64,000 bases of DNA from contig NZ_ATVJ01000001.1 in the NCBI RefSeq assembly GCF_000420665.1, forward strand, positions 310,001-374,000. Reading direction: 5' to 3'. A program made the position numbers and the translations under genes. Source of the stretch: Ponticaulis koreensis DSM 19734 (lineage in GTDB: Bacteria; Pseudomonadota; Alphaproteobacteria; Caulobacterales; Hyphomonadaceae). A model generated the notes under the pieces. It had not been told where the DNA came from and ran no database searches. It worked only from the letters and a program-made list of their open reading frames with translations. Shown one piece after another: positions 36,975-45,895 of the stretch; position 1 is the stretch's first letter, and every line of letters begins with the position of its first letter.

Positions 36975-37532
36975 ATGAGTATCGACAAAGTTATTGAAAG
37001 CCTTCCAGGCATGTCCGCGAAAAATCGCGAGAAACTTAAATTCAACGCTGAAGCCATGCGCGATAATGGCAAGGAAGATCAGTCAGAAAATGCGGAACGC
37101 GTTCTGCAGGCGCTCATTGACGTTGCCGCCGAAGAAAAGCAGGCACGCTATGACGACCTGACAGCTATGAGTATGGCCGAGCGCGTGCATGACGTGTTCA
37201 TCACCTCTCCGGCGACCAATACCGAAGCCAAGGCCATCACCGCACTGATCGACAATCCGGGCAAGACACCCAGCGAACTCACCGCGATCTGCGGCTGGAA
37301 AACCCAGTCCTGGCAGACCTATTTCGGCAATATGTGCAAGAAGCGCGAAGCCGTACTCTGGCCGGATAACGAGACGGACAGCATGACCGCCAGCAAGATG
37401 ATCGGGCTTCTCGTGGACGAAAATGAAGAGGCAGGCGGCCTCACCATGAAACCCGATGTGGAAGAAATCTTCCGTAAGATGGGGCATGGCACGAAACGTC
37501 GCCGTTCTAAAACGGCCCGCGCTGCGGCTTAA
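36975..37532 (+). CDS. Hypothetical protein with HTH-like segment and basic tail
   Basis: A protein of 185 residues from ATG 36975 (the frame is open upstream to 36801, but that part is low-complexity and Pro-rich). The middle (NPGKTPSELTAICGWKTQSW and on to FGNMCKKREAVLW) resembles a winged-helix or HTH unit. The C-terminus KRRRSKTARAAA is strongly basic. A DNA-binding role is a guess. A terminator follows. Confidence 0.6.
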   Translation: MSIDKVIESLPGMSAKNREKLKFNAEAMRDNGKEDQSENAERVLQALIDVAAEEKQARYDDLTAMSMAERVHDVFITSPATNTEAKAITALIDNPGKTPSELTAICGWKTQSWQTYFGNMCKKREAVLWPDNETDSMTASKMIGLLVDENEEAGGLTMKPDVEEIFRKMGHGTKRRRSKTARAAA

Positions 37533-37563
37533 GTCCGGAACGCCGACTATATTCAAATTAAAC

Positions 37564-37595
37564 CCCGGAAAGCGCCAGGCTCTCCGGGTTTTTTT
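37564..37595. terminator. Bidirectional terminator
   Basis: CCCGGA (37564-37569) and TCCGGG (37583-37588) are followed by TTTTTTT, with A-rich sequence on the other side. It lies between convergent genes, serving the hypothetical gene and the TonB-dependent receptor. Confidence 0.85.
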
Positions 37596-37607
37596 CTGTT
37601 GCTATGG

Positions 37608-39848
37608 CTAAAACACATACTCCAGAGAGGCCCCGAAGGTCCGCGGCTCGGACCGGAACGTGTTATAGCCGATAAAGCCATAGCCGGAGACGGCATAGTC
37701 TTCATCGGTGAGGTTCCGTCCCCAGAGGCTGAGCGTGACGCCCGAGTCTTCAAAGCCGAGATCGAGCGCGGCCTGCAGCGTGGCAAACCCGTCCTGACTA
37801 CGCGCGGCGAGGCCTTCGGCATCAAGGAAATACTCGCTTCGATATTTGCCATGCACAGATGCAAGCGCAGAGATGGTGTCCGTCACGTCAAACGCGTAAG
37901 AGCCGCCCAGCGTGAGCGATGTATCCGGCGCGAATGGCAACGGATTACCATCAAACAGAGCCGCATTGCCGCCAATGTTAGACGTCTGCTGGATCTCTGT
38001 CTCATTCAGAGTGAGCGAGCCGTTCAAAGTCAGCGCGTCTGTCGGGCGAAGGCTGAACTCGGCTTCCACGCCATATGACTCCGCTTCGTCCAGATTGGAG
38101 AGCGAGTTTGACGTGATCGTGCCACCACCTGGCAGATCAAAGGAGACGAAGATACGGGCCTGCGGATTATTATAATCAAGATAGAAGGCCGCGAGGCTAT
38201 AACTATAGCGCGGGTTCGGCGCGGATTTGAAACCCACCTCGTAAGCAGTCACAGTCTCGGCTGCGAACAGACCTTCATCCGCATAATGGGCAGCATTGTT
38301 CGCGACTTCGCCGTTAAAACCGCCGGACTTGAAGCCATTGGAAATGCTGGCATAGGCCATGCCGGCGGCAAAGTCGTAAGACAACGCGGCATTACCTGAG
38401 AGGCGCGTCTCGCTAATCTCATTGCCTCCAATCGCAGCGCCGAGGCCGTCGCGATTATTGAAGCCGACCACCCCATCATCGAAGATGTGAACGCCCTGCC
38501 CATTGCCTTCAATCGTTTCGTCAGTGAGGCGCGCACCAATGGTGAACTGAAGCGCCTCGGACAGATCAATCTGATGGCTGGTGAACAGCGCGAAGGTTTC
38601 GCGTGTCTGCTCAATATCAGTGACGAGCGTCGTCGCTGTGCCATTGCTTGCCGGTGTCGGGCCTACACGTCCCGGCGCGCCGACATAGCTGCACGTGCCG
38701 AGCTGTGTGGCAGGGTCGAGCTGGCCGCACCAGATGGTGTAGCGCTGCTGGAATTCATCAGCTGAAAGCGCCGCGCCATAAAGCGCCGTGCCATAGCTCG
38801 TCTCCCCTGTCAGGCGGAGCTCCTGAGACAGCTGCACATAGTCACGATTATATGAGAGGTTCGCATTGAGGTTCTGATTGCCGAACGGCGCTGGCGTGCC
38901 GTCAAAGTCGAAACCGTAATTCTGCTCATAGCCTTCAATGGCCGTGAGGGAGAAAAGCTCCCACGTCCCCAGAGTGCGGGTATATTCAGCAGACACTCCA
39001 TAGAATGCGTTGTCTGTGCCCTGAATACCTTCGCCCTCGCTGGAGATTTCATGATCGCCAAGCGTCAGGCTGTCATTGCGCGGCGTCGTGTTCACGCCAT
39101 TGTCTTCTTCATAATGCGCGCTGAGGAGAAGCTCACTGGCATCAAGATCGAAGAGCAGCCCCGCCCGCAAGCCGAACTGGTCGGTTTCACCGCCCGCAGC
39201 AGACGGGCCGGACACATTGTCCAGAACCGGGCCGCGCGAGGTATAATTACCGGCGATGCGATAGCTGACCATATCTGTCAGCGCGTCACCTAAGGCAGCC
39301 GCCGCGTCATACCGGTCGTAATTGCCGACGCCAACGCGGACATAACGTGTCTGATCATCAGACGGACGCGCCGAGATGAGGTTCACCGCACCGCTGGAGG
39401 CGTTGCGTCCATAAAGCGTGCCTTGCGGCCCTTTCAGGATTTCAACGCGTTCAAGATCATAGAGCATCAGCCCTGTCTGAACATTGGTCGCGAGGAAAGC
39501 ACCATCGGAGTACACAGCAGCCGCTGAAGGCGTTAGCGCCTGATGGTCTACAGCGCCAATACCGCGGATCTGGAACGCGACCTGAGTGCCGTTTGCGACA
39601 GCCGCCTCAACACCAGTGGCAAGGTCCGTCAGATCGGCCGCGCCAAGATAGCTCGACGCCAGATCGAGGCGTTCACCATCCAGCACGGAAACAGAGGCAG
39701 GCAGATCGGAGACAGGCTGCTCGATACGGGTGACCGAAACGGTCACAGGGTCCAGACGACGATCCGCGCTGACATCATCCTGCGCGGCGGCATTTCCGGC
39801 TCCAGCGAGGAGCGCGGCACTCAAAAAAACGTTCAGATTTTTCATCAT
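37608..39848 (-). CDS. TonB-dependent outer-membrane receptor
   Basis: A 746-residue receptor with signal peptide (ending NAAAQ), a TonB-box-like DPVTVSVTR, plug domain (DLPASVSVLDGERLDL, QIRGIGAVDHQ, LYDLERVEILKGPQGTLYGR) and a beta-barrel ending in EYVF with the terminal Phe. Plug sequence GRNASSGAVNLIS is typical of the FecA/IroN-like and alphaproteobacterial nutrient receptors. The substrate is unknown. The gene is divergent from the DUF411 metal-binding protein, so a metal or metallophore is conceivable but not shown. Confidence 0.93.
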   Translation of the reverse strand: MMKNLNVFLSAALLAGAGNAAAQDDVSADRRLDPVTVSVTRIEQPVSDLPASVSVLDGERLDLASSYLGAADLTDLATGVEAAVANGTQVAFQIRGIGAVDHQALTPSAAAVYSDGAFLATNVQTGLMLYDLERVEILKGPQGTLYGRNASSGAVNLISARPSDDQTRYVRVGVGNYDRYDAAAALGDALTDMVSYRIAGNYTSRGPVLDNVSGPSAAGGETDQFGLRAGLLFDLDASELLLSAHYEEDNGVNTTPRNDSLTLGDHEISSEGEGIQGTDNAFYGVSAEYTRTLGTWELFSLTAIEGYEQNYGFDFDGTPAPFGNQNLNANLSYNRDYVQLSQELRLTGETSYGTALYGAALSADEFQQRYTIWCGQLDPATQLGTCSYVGAPGRVGPTPASNGTATTLVTDIEQTRETFALFTSHQIDLSEALQFTIGARLTDETIEGNGQGVHIFDDGVVGFNNRDGLGAAIGGNEISETRLSGNAALSYDFAAGMAYASISNGFKSGGFNGEVANNAAHYADEGLFAAETVTAYEVGFKSAPNPRYSYSLAAFYLDYNNPQARIFVSFDLPGGGTITSNSLSNLDEAESYGVEAEFSLRPTDALTLNGSLTLNETEIQQTSNIGGNAALFDGNPLPFAPDTSLTLGGSYAFDVTDTISALASVHGKYRSEYFLDAEGLAARSQDGFATLQAALDLGFEDSGVTLSLWGRNLTDEDYAVSGYGFIGYNTFRSEPRTFGASLEYVF

Positions 39849-40020
39849 GGGGGGCGTGTAATGACATTATCCCTGCGGGGCAATTGTAAATTTCTGATCA
39901 CATGGATGAGCAAATTTGAACGACGAACACGCAGGAACTATAAGAAAAATGTTCCAGCTCCATTTCATCACACGTTAAGAGCTAGCTGGTGTCATATCAC
40001 GCTTTAAAGGGGACTTTCAC

Positions 40021-40044
40021 ATGACTTTTCCACGGGGAGCCTGA
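40021..40044 (+). CDS. Seven-codon leader ORF before the DUF411 gene
   Basis: ATG ACT TTT CCA CGG GGA GCC TGA encodes MTFPRGA. It has AGGGGAC seven bases upstream and ends one base before the ATG of the DUF411 gene. The GGGGAG inside it is the ribosome site of the next gene. It may couple or regulate translation; this is inference from layout. Confidence 0.4.
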   Translation: MTFPRGA

Positions 40045-40045
40045 C

Positions 40046-40513
40046 ATGTTCAAACGCCTTACGCGCACCCTCTTTGCTGCACTCACGCTCGGCTCACTTC
40101 CGCTCACCGCAATGGCTCAAACCGTGACCGTACATAAAACGCCATGGTGTGGATGCTGCGCGCATTGGGTGGACCATTTACGTGAGAACGGCTTCGAGGT
40201 TGAGGTCCATGAAACGGAGAACATGACGCCGATCCGTGAACAACTTGGCGTGCCGCAGGAACTCACCAGCTGTCATACCGGTGTTGTTGAGGGGTATGTT
40301 CTGGAAGGCCATGTACCGGCGCATGAAGTGCACCGTCTTTTGGCTGAACGACCGGACGCGACGGGCCTCTCAGTTCCGGGCATGCCTATGGGCTCACCGG
40401 GTATGGAAACACCGGGCATGCCGGACACCTATAATGTCGTCCTGTTCTCCGAAACCAGCGCGGAGACCTACGCGACCTATACTGGCGCCACAGCCATTCA
40501 TCAGCATGATTGA
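40046..40513 (+). CDS. DUF411 periplasmic metal-binding protein
   Basis: A 155-residue exported protein; signal peptide ends TAMAQ. The family motif TPWCGCCAHWVDHLRENGFE is followed by TSCHTGVVEGYVLEGHVPA and GLSVPGMPMGSPGMETPG, a Met-rich stretch that suits copper binding. DUF411 proteins are often found with copper resistance genes. GGGGAG precedes the ATG. A weak hairpin (CGCA/TGCG near 40567-40580) may end the transcript. Confidence 0.88.
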   Translation: MFKRLTRTLFAALTLGSLPLTAMAQTVTVHKTPWCGCCAHWVDHLRENGFEVEVHETENMTPIREQLGVPQELTSCHTGVVEGYVLEGHVPAHEVHRLLAERPDATGLSVPGMPMGSPGMETPGMPDTYNVVLFSETSAETYATYTGATAIHQHD

Positions 40514-40770
40514 CCGCGCAGCGCCCGCGTCGATCAGCAACTGACTACACATTTTTGCAACGGGACGCAGATTATTGCGCCCCGCTGTGTGATGTCCTTG
40601 CTAAAATGGTGTAAAACGCGTACAGAGCGGTTATCGACATTCAGCTGATGACTTTAGCGCGACGCTCTTTCCAACTTTGCGGACCGGCTGAACCCTCTTC
40701 TCAATTTCGGTAAACTTAAAGACCGCAGTCGAGGCACGCCTCACTGCAAACTCCCAAGGAATATTACTAT

Positions 40771-40986
40771 ATGGCAACCGGCACTGTGAAGTGGTTCAAC
40801 ACCACCAAAGGCTACGGGTTCATCGAACCTACTGATGGTTCAAACGACGTTTTCGTACACATCTCCCGCGTTGAGGCATCTCCGCTTGGCACGCTGAACG
40901 AAGGCGACCGCATCTCTTACGATATGGAACAAGACAAACGCTCCGGCAAAATGTCTGCAGGCAATCTGCGTCCAGCTGAAGACTAA
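40771..40986 (+). CDS. csp: Cold-shock domain protein
   Basis: A 71-residue single-CSD nucleic acid chaperone: GTVKWFNTTKGYGFIEP (RNP1 KGYGFI), DVFVHIS (RNP2), and SGKMSAGNLRP at the end. Two hundred and fifty-seven bases without a gene precede it, consistent with the long structured leaders of cold-induced csp genes, although no specific cold box was identified. Whether it is cold-induced cannot be told. Confidence 0.95.
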   Translation: MATGTVKWFNTTKGYGFIEPTDGSNDVFVHISRVEASPLGTLNEGDRISYDMEQDKRSGKMSAGNLRPAED

Positions 40987-41006
40987 TCAGCACTTTCAGA
41001 CGGGAA

Positions 41007-41030
41007 AGAGCCGGATTCCGGCTCTTCTCC
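41007..41030 (+). terminator. Terminator after the cold-shock gene
   Basis: AGAGCCGG (41007-41014) and CCGGCTCT (41018-41025) form a perfect stem with a three-base loop, followed by a pyrimidine-rich tail. Confidence 0.75.
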
Positions 41031-41133
41031 TGCGTCTTTAGACGCGAACCCTGCCTGACATTTAAGGTTACAGCGCACCCACACCGCCCTAAGCTGGTTT
41101 TCAGACGTGTTGGCGAAAAAAGCGTGAAACCAA

Positions 41134-42063
41134 ATGGCTTTGAAACCTCTCCTTTCGACATTGACAATGTGCCTCGCTCTCGCGCTGCCATCTGGCGCCC
41201 AAAGCGATCGGCGCATTGCCCTCACTTATGATGATGCACCTCGCGGCGACAGCGCTTTACAGGGTGATGAACGGGTCGAGATGCTGATTAACGGGCTAGA
41301 CGCTGCTGGCGTGGAACAGGCCGCGATCTTTGTGGTCACCGAACGTATCAACTCGCCCGAACGCCTCGCGCGCATTCAAAGCTTTGCGGACGCAGGCCAT
41401 GTGATCGCCAATCACAGCCACACCCATCCATGGCTCAGAAACGTCACCGCCGAAGAGTACCTCGCCGAAATCGACACAGCAGAGATGATCCTGCAAGTCT
41501 TCGAAAACCGCCGCCCCTGGTTCCGCTTCCCTTATCTCAATGAAGCGCCCGACATTGAACGCCGCGACGCGGTACGTGCAGGCCTTGCCGAACGCGACCT
41601 CTTCAGCGGCTATGTCACTGTCGATACCTATGACTGGCACTTAGACAGTCTCTATCAGAGCGCTATATCACGTGGTCAGAATGTCTGCATGTCCAGCCTT
41701 CGTGACCTTTACACTGGCATGCTGGTTGAAGCAGCAAACTTCTATGATCAGGCCGCGCGGGAGTATCTGGACGAGGTGCCGGCACAAGTCATGCTACTTC
41801 ACGAGAATGATGTGGCCGCGCTGTTCGTGACGGATCTCGTCGCCGCGCTTGAAGCCGACGGATGGGAAATCATCTCCGCTGATGAAGCCTATGAAGATCC
41901 GATTGCGAGCGTTCTCCCTGACACCCGTTTTCTGGGTATGGGCCGCGTCGCCGCGCTCACCAGCCTGGCCGGAAAGCCCGGCCCTGAGTTTACCTATCTC
42001 GCGGTAGAGGAAGACCAGATTAACGCGGTATTTGAAGACCGCGCTCTTGGCGCGTGTGACTAA
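41134..42063 (+). CDS. Secreted polysaccharide deacetylase-family protein
   Basis: A 309-residue protein with signal peptide (ending PSGAQS) and a NodB domain: catalytic TYDDAPRGD, metal-binding NHSHTHPW (HX3H), and FRFPYLNEAPD (the conserved R-x-P-Y). LLHENDVAALF near residue 225 matches the final His motif. Substrate may be peptidoglycan, an exopolysaccharide or another N-acylated glycan. Convergent with the DUF3299 lipoprotein. Confidence 0.87.
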   Translation: MALKPLLSTLTMCLALALPSGAQSDRRIALTYDDAPRGDSALQGDERVEMLINGLDAAGVEQAAIFVVTERINSPERLARIQSFADAGHVIANHSHTHPWLRNVTAEEYLAEIDTAEMILQVFENRRPWFRFPYLNEAPDIERRDAVRAGLAERDLFSGYVTVDTYDWHLDSLYQSAISRGQNVCMSSLRDLYTGMLVEAANFYDQAAREYLDEVPAQVMLLHENDVAALFVTDLVAALEADGWEIISADEAYEDPIASVLPDTRFLGMGRVAALTSLAGKPGPEFTYLAVEEDQINAVFEDRALGACD

Positions 42064-42065
42064 AT

Positions 42066-42734
42066 CTATCGGGGTACCGGAAAGAGTTCGAGAGAGCTTA
42101 ATTCCACCGTATAGGCCGCATTGCCGAGATCATTCTCATTGCGCTCAACACTGATCACACCTTCCAGATAATAGGGCGCCCAGATATCCTCCACACGCGC
42201 GGCCTTTTCGGCCTGCACATAAATTACCTGATTGGGCGGAGGCGGGGGCGTGTGAATGCAAGCCCCCTGAGACGGGACGAACAGAAACTCGGTATAGCGG
42301 TCGTCCGTTTCAAAGGTGAACGGCACGACATAGCCCGGAATGCGGATCAGCGTGCCGTCAATATCGTCAACAGTATCAAACGTCCCGAATTGTGGCATAT
42401 AATCGAGGTCTGAGCCTTCCTCGATTTCAGCGCCTGCCGTCACATCAGATAGGCGCGTCGCCTCGGCCTGAAGACGCATTTCAAGCCGCTCGTAGAACTC
42501 TTCCTGCTGACGGAAATATTCATCCAGCGCGCCCTCTGGCAGAAGGTCGCTCCACACGATCGGCAGAGGCTGGCCCGCTTCGACACCCCAATATGGAGAA
42601 CTCTCTTCTTGCAAAGTTTCAGCAGACACCACGGATGAAGCCGGGTCATTCACCTCCGGTGACGCGTTTTGAGACGCGTCACTGCAAGCTGAGAGGATAA
42701 GAAGCGCCAAAACGGGGAAGATGAGTTTCATCAT
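42066..42734 (-). CDS. DUF3299 lipoprotein
   Basis: A lipoprotein of about 222 residues with lipobox LILSAC. The DUF3299 core is RIPGYVVPFTFETDDRYTEF followed by LFVPSQGACIHTPPPPPNQV, then VSVERNENDLGNAAYTVELS. Function unknown; the family often sits beside ABC exporters. The ATG overlaps the htpX stop, so it is translated with htpX. A neighbouring ATG two codons upstream is also possible. Confidence 0.85.
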   Translation of the reverse strand: MMKLIFPVLALLILSACSDASQNASPEVNDPASSVVSAETLQEESSPYWGVEAGQPLPIVWSDLLPEGALDEYFRQQEEFYERLEMRLQAEATRLSDVTAGAEIEEGSDLDYMPQFGTFDTVDDIDGTLIRIPGYVVPFTFETDDRYTEFLFVPSQGACIHTPPPPPNQVIYVQAEKAARVEDIWAPYYLEGVISVERNENDLGNAAYTVELSSLELFPVPR

Positions 42735-43684
42735 CCCCATGGGCCTTTGCGACGTGCTTCACGCGCCTTAGCCCAGGGTGAGGTGACCGTCTCAGGTTCA
42801 GCGACATCAGCTGGCTGGTAGGCGCCGCTCACCTGTCCTTTAAGGCCCATCAACGCTTCAATCCGGTTTTGTGTGGCCGGGTGCGTAGAGAAAAGATTAT
42901 CGCCCTTCTGGCCCGCCAGCGGGTTTACAATGAAGAGGTGTGCCATGGACTGGTTAGCCTCGGTATTACGATCCGGCATCAGCTCTGCCTGCCCCGAGAT
43001 TTTGGCGAGCGCGCGCGCGAGCGGCTCAGGATCACCAAGAATTTTAGCGCCCTCACGGTCAGCTTCGTACTCTCGCGCACGGCTGATCGCCATTTGAACG
43101 ATGGAGGCTGCAATCGGTGCCAGAATGGCGATAGCGATACCGGCAATCAGACCGCCGCGATCACGTCCCCCACCGAAGAACATGGCAAAGTTCGCAAGCA
43201 GACCAATCGCACCTGCAATTGTCGCTGTGACGGTCATAGTCAGCGTGTCACGGTTCTTCACGTGGGCAAGTTCGTGCGCCATAACGCCCGCGATCTCGTC
43301 ACGGTTCAGCATGTTGAGAAGACCCGTTGTTGCGACGACTGCGGCATTTTCAGGGTTCCGGCCGGTTGCGAATGCGTTCGGCTGGTCCATCTCGATGACA
43401 CAGATTTTCGGCTCAGGTAGGCCTGCGCGTTCGGCAAGACGGCGCACATCTTCAAGATAGGCCGCGACCTTGGCGTTGTTGCGGTAATCCTCAGCGGGCT
43501 TCGCGTGATAGCTCCGCAGAACGATCTGATCGGAGTTCCAATAGCTGAAGACGTTCAGGCCAATCGCCACAACGAAGGCGATCATCATACCGCCTACGCC
43601 GCCAACCAGATAACCGACTGCGCCGAACAGCGCTGTCATCGCCGCAAGCAGCATAAAGGTCTTTGTATGGTTCAGCATGGTCAT
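42731..43684 (-). CDS. htpX: Membrane zinc metalloprotease HtpX
   Basis: An inner-membrane M48 protease involved in quality control of membrane proteins. Two N-terminal membrane helices, the catalytic VMAHELAHVKNRD (HEXXH) near residue 140, two more helices, and SRAREYEADREGAKI (third zinc ligand region) are visible. It has 317 residues; C-terminal SPWAKAREARRKGPWG. Co-translated with the DUF3299 lipoprotein, which may be a partner. Confidence 0.95.
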   Translation of the reverse strand: MTMLNHTKTFMLLAAMTALFGAVGYLVGGVGGMMIAFVVAIGLNVFSYWNSDQIVLRSYHAKPAEDYRNNAKVAAYLEDVRRLAERAGLPEPKICVIEMDQPNAFATGRNPENAAVVATTGLLNMLNRDEIAGVMAHELAHVKNRDTLTMTVTATIAGAIGLLANFAMFFGGGRDRGGLIAGIAIAILAPIAASIVQMAISRAREYEADREGAKILGDPEPLARALAKISGQAELMPDRNTEANQSMAHLFIVNPLAGQKGDNLFSTHPATQNRIEALMGLKGQVSGAYQPADVAEPETVTSPWAKAREARRKGPWG

Positions 43685-43746
43685 GCTGCGAGGTCTCCGA
43701 TTGAACAGGCAAAAAATATGCTCAATCGAAAATGTAGGAAGGGCGC

Positions 43747-43770
43747 GGCAGGCTGAAAAGAGCCTGCCGC
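43747..43770 (-). terminator. Weak hairpin after the GST gene
   Basis: GGCAGGCT and AGCCTGCC (around 43747-43770) form a stem with a short A-rich loop. There is no T-run, so it may be rho-independent only weakly or not at all. Confidence 0.35.
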
Positions 43771-43779
43771 AATAGGACC

Positions 43780-44553
43780 TTAATTACGTTCGGATGGCGG
43801 GCGCACCTGAACCGGCGTCAGATTGCCGGGCACGCCATTTGGCCGCGCAGTTGCCACCATGCGCTGATAGGCAGGACGCGCCTCTACGCGCTCTTTCCAG
43901 GCAGCGACTTGCGGGAACTGGTTCACATCCACCAGATTAAGCTGTGTCGCGACATTAAGCGGGAACCACATGATGATATCGGCAGCGGAGAATTCCGGTC
44001 CGCCGAAATAGTCATAATCTTCCAGCCAGTTTTCGGCATATTGGACAACCGCTTCACTATCCACCAGGGGTGAGCGGCTGGTCGGCGGGTTTGTCCGCCA
44101 TGCGCGATAATCGCTGAACAGGCGCGCGGCGAGCGAGCCTTCAGCATAATGCAGCCACATCAGATAAGTCGGGTAAAACTCGCTATCGATTGGCGGGGCC
44201 AGTTCGCCCGGTGCATAGCGCGTGAGGATCGTTTCCATAATCGCGCCGGACTCAACGAGGATCTGATCACCAATCACAACCGTCGGCACTTGCGGCATTT
44301 CGTGGCCAAGCGCGCGCACAAGGTTCATGGATGCCTGAAGATCGCCGGGCACATATTCCAGCTCGTACGGATAACCCAGCTCTTCCATGAGCCAGACAAT
44401 ACGTTCCGACCGCCGCCCTTCGAGGTGATAAATAGTGACAGGCGGCAAAGGCATGGCCTCGGCTTCCTGAACCCGCGTCTGCGTTGTGGTGTTCACCGAA
44501 ACGCAGGCTGCAAGCAAGGGCAATGACGCCAGAGCGCCAATGAGTTTTTTCAT
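43780..44553 (-). CDS. Glutathione S-transferase-like protein with lipoprotein signal
   Basis: A 257-residue protein. The N-terminus MKKLIGALASLPLLAACV is a standard lipoprotein signal with lipobox LAAC (Cys17) and a following Asn/Thr-rich linker. From residue 39 a thioredoxin-like GST domain begins (VTIYHLEGRRSERIVWLMEE, VPTVVIGDQILVESGAIMET), and the all-helical C-terminal domain ends ARPAYQRMVATARP. GSTs normally act in the cytoplasm where glutathione is abundant, so export as a lipoprotein is unusual. Binding role rather than catalysis is possible. Confidence 0.85.
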   Translation of the reverse strand: MKKLIGALASLPLLAACVSVNTTTQTRVQEAEAMPLPPVTIYHLEGRRSERIVWLMEELGYPYELEYVPGDLQASMNLVRALGHEMPQVPTVVIGDQILVESGAIMETILTRYAPGELAPPIDSEFYPTYLMWLHYAEGSLAARLFSDYRAWRTNPPTSRSPLVDSEAVVQYAENWLEDYDYFGGPEFSAADIIMWFPLNVATQLNLVDVNQFPQVAAWKERVEARPAYQRMVATARPNGVPGNLTPVQVRPPSERN

Positions 44554-44674
44554 GATTTCCTCCCAGTTTATGTAAGGAGGCTATCGCTGTTTTACGGTGT
44601 TAGATAGATGCCATCCGGTGCAGAGAGGCACCGGATGGTTCACATTTTTTTGAACTAAAACCTGAGAGTACAGA

Positions 44675-45751
44675 TTAGCTCACCATACGGAACGTTTTGC
44701 GCAGATATTCAACGAATCCCGGGCTGATACCTTCTGCAAGATAATGGTCTGCTGGCAGCGGCCATTTCGGTGAGGTATAATCTGTATCGGCGCGAACCTT
44801 CTCAGGGAAGTCGTGCGCGAGAATGGCTGCGCGCCCGATCATCGCAAAGTCACAGCCAGCTTCCAGAACTTTGCGAACATGCTCTGCATCGACGATTTTA
44901 CCGGCTGCACCGACTTTCACATTGCCTCGTGGCAAATCCATGAAGTGCTGAAGCAGAGGCTTGTCTTTGAACTCTTCTTCCTCCGGTATTTTGAAGGAAT
45001 CCCAGAGCGAGAGGTCGATATAATCCACCTCGTCGCGGGTCACGAGTTCAGAGAAGAACTGCTTCATCTCGCCGAGACGCTGACCGAAACGTTCAGGTGA
45101 GAAGCGCACGCCAATCTGGAAGTCAGGACGGCAGGCCTCACGAATGCCGGTAATCACCTCAAGGATCAGGCGGCAACGGTTTTCAAAGCTTCCGCCATAC
45201 TGGTCGTCACGCTGGTTGATTTCCGGCGACAGGAATTGCGCCAGAATATAGCCGTGCGCACCGTGCACTTCGACGCCGTCAAACCCGGCTTTTTCAGCGC
45301 GTTTAGCAGCCGTGATGAAGTCGTCGCGCAGCTGTTCGACTTCTTCGGTTGTGAGTGCGCGCGATCCGGTGTCTGCATCGTCAGATGCACCCACCGGCTG
45401 GCCGACAATCTCTGTCGGGGAGCGAATGCCTGCATGGTGCAGCTGAAGCGACGAGACAGCACCGCCAGCGCGCAGACCGTCTGCCAGACGCGTCAGGCCT
45501 TCAAGGTGATCATCGCTCCACACGCCAAGCTGGCCGGGAAAGCCCTGACCATTGGCCTGTACGTGCGCGGCGCAGGTCATCACCATGCCAAACCCGCCGG
45601 TGGCGCGCATGGTCAGCCATTTATACTCATCCTCGGAGAGTACACCTGTATCATGGCTTTGCTGGTTGGTGAGCGGCGCAAGCGCCAGACGATTTTTCCA
45701 GTCCGGTCCGCGTGTGAATGAAATTGGCGAGAAGATATCTGCAGCTGTCAT
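44675..45751 (-). CDS. Old-yellow-enzyme-family NADH:flavin oxidoreductase
   Basis: A 358-residue FMN TIM-barrel protein: NRLALAPLTNQQSHDTGVLS, LQLHHAGIRSP, the active-site strand GFDGVEVHGAHGYILAQFLS, and ENRCRLILEVITGIREA. Members reduce activated alkenes or take part in degradation pathways; substrate unknown. No iron-sulfur or second flavin domain is present, so it is the short form. Confidence 0.88.
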   Translation of the reverse strand: MTAADIFSPISFTRGPDWKNRLALAPLTNQQSHDTGVLSEDEYKWLTMRATGGFGMVMTCAAHVQANGQGFPGQLGVWSDDHLEGLTRLADGLRAGGAVSSLQLHHAGIRSPTEIVGQPVGASDDADTGSRALTTEEVEQLRDDFITAAKRAEKAGFDGVEVHGAHGYILAQFLSPEINQRDDQYGGSFENRCRLILEVITGIREACRPDFQIGVRFSPERFGQRLGEMKQFFSELVTRDEVDYIDLSLWDSFKIPEEEEFKDKPLLQHFMDLPRGNVKVGAAGKIVDAEHVRKVLEAGCDFAMIGRAAILAHDFPEKVRADTDYTSPKWPLPADHYLAEGISPGFVEYLRKTFRMVS

Positions 45752-45895
45752 TGTTTCCTGTCCCTTATTTTGCCCTGATCTAAGAGCAGTCTGTCACGCG
45801 AAGAGCAAGCCGAAACCGCCCTGACTGGACTTCCCACCACGCGTCTCTCATGATCCGGGTGTAAAGCATCAGGCCGCAAGAGCTGGGAGGGAAAC

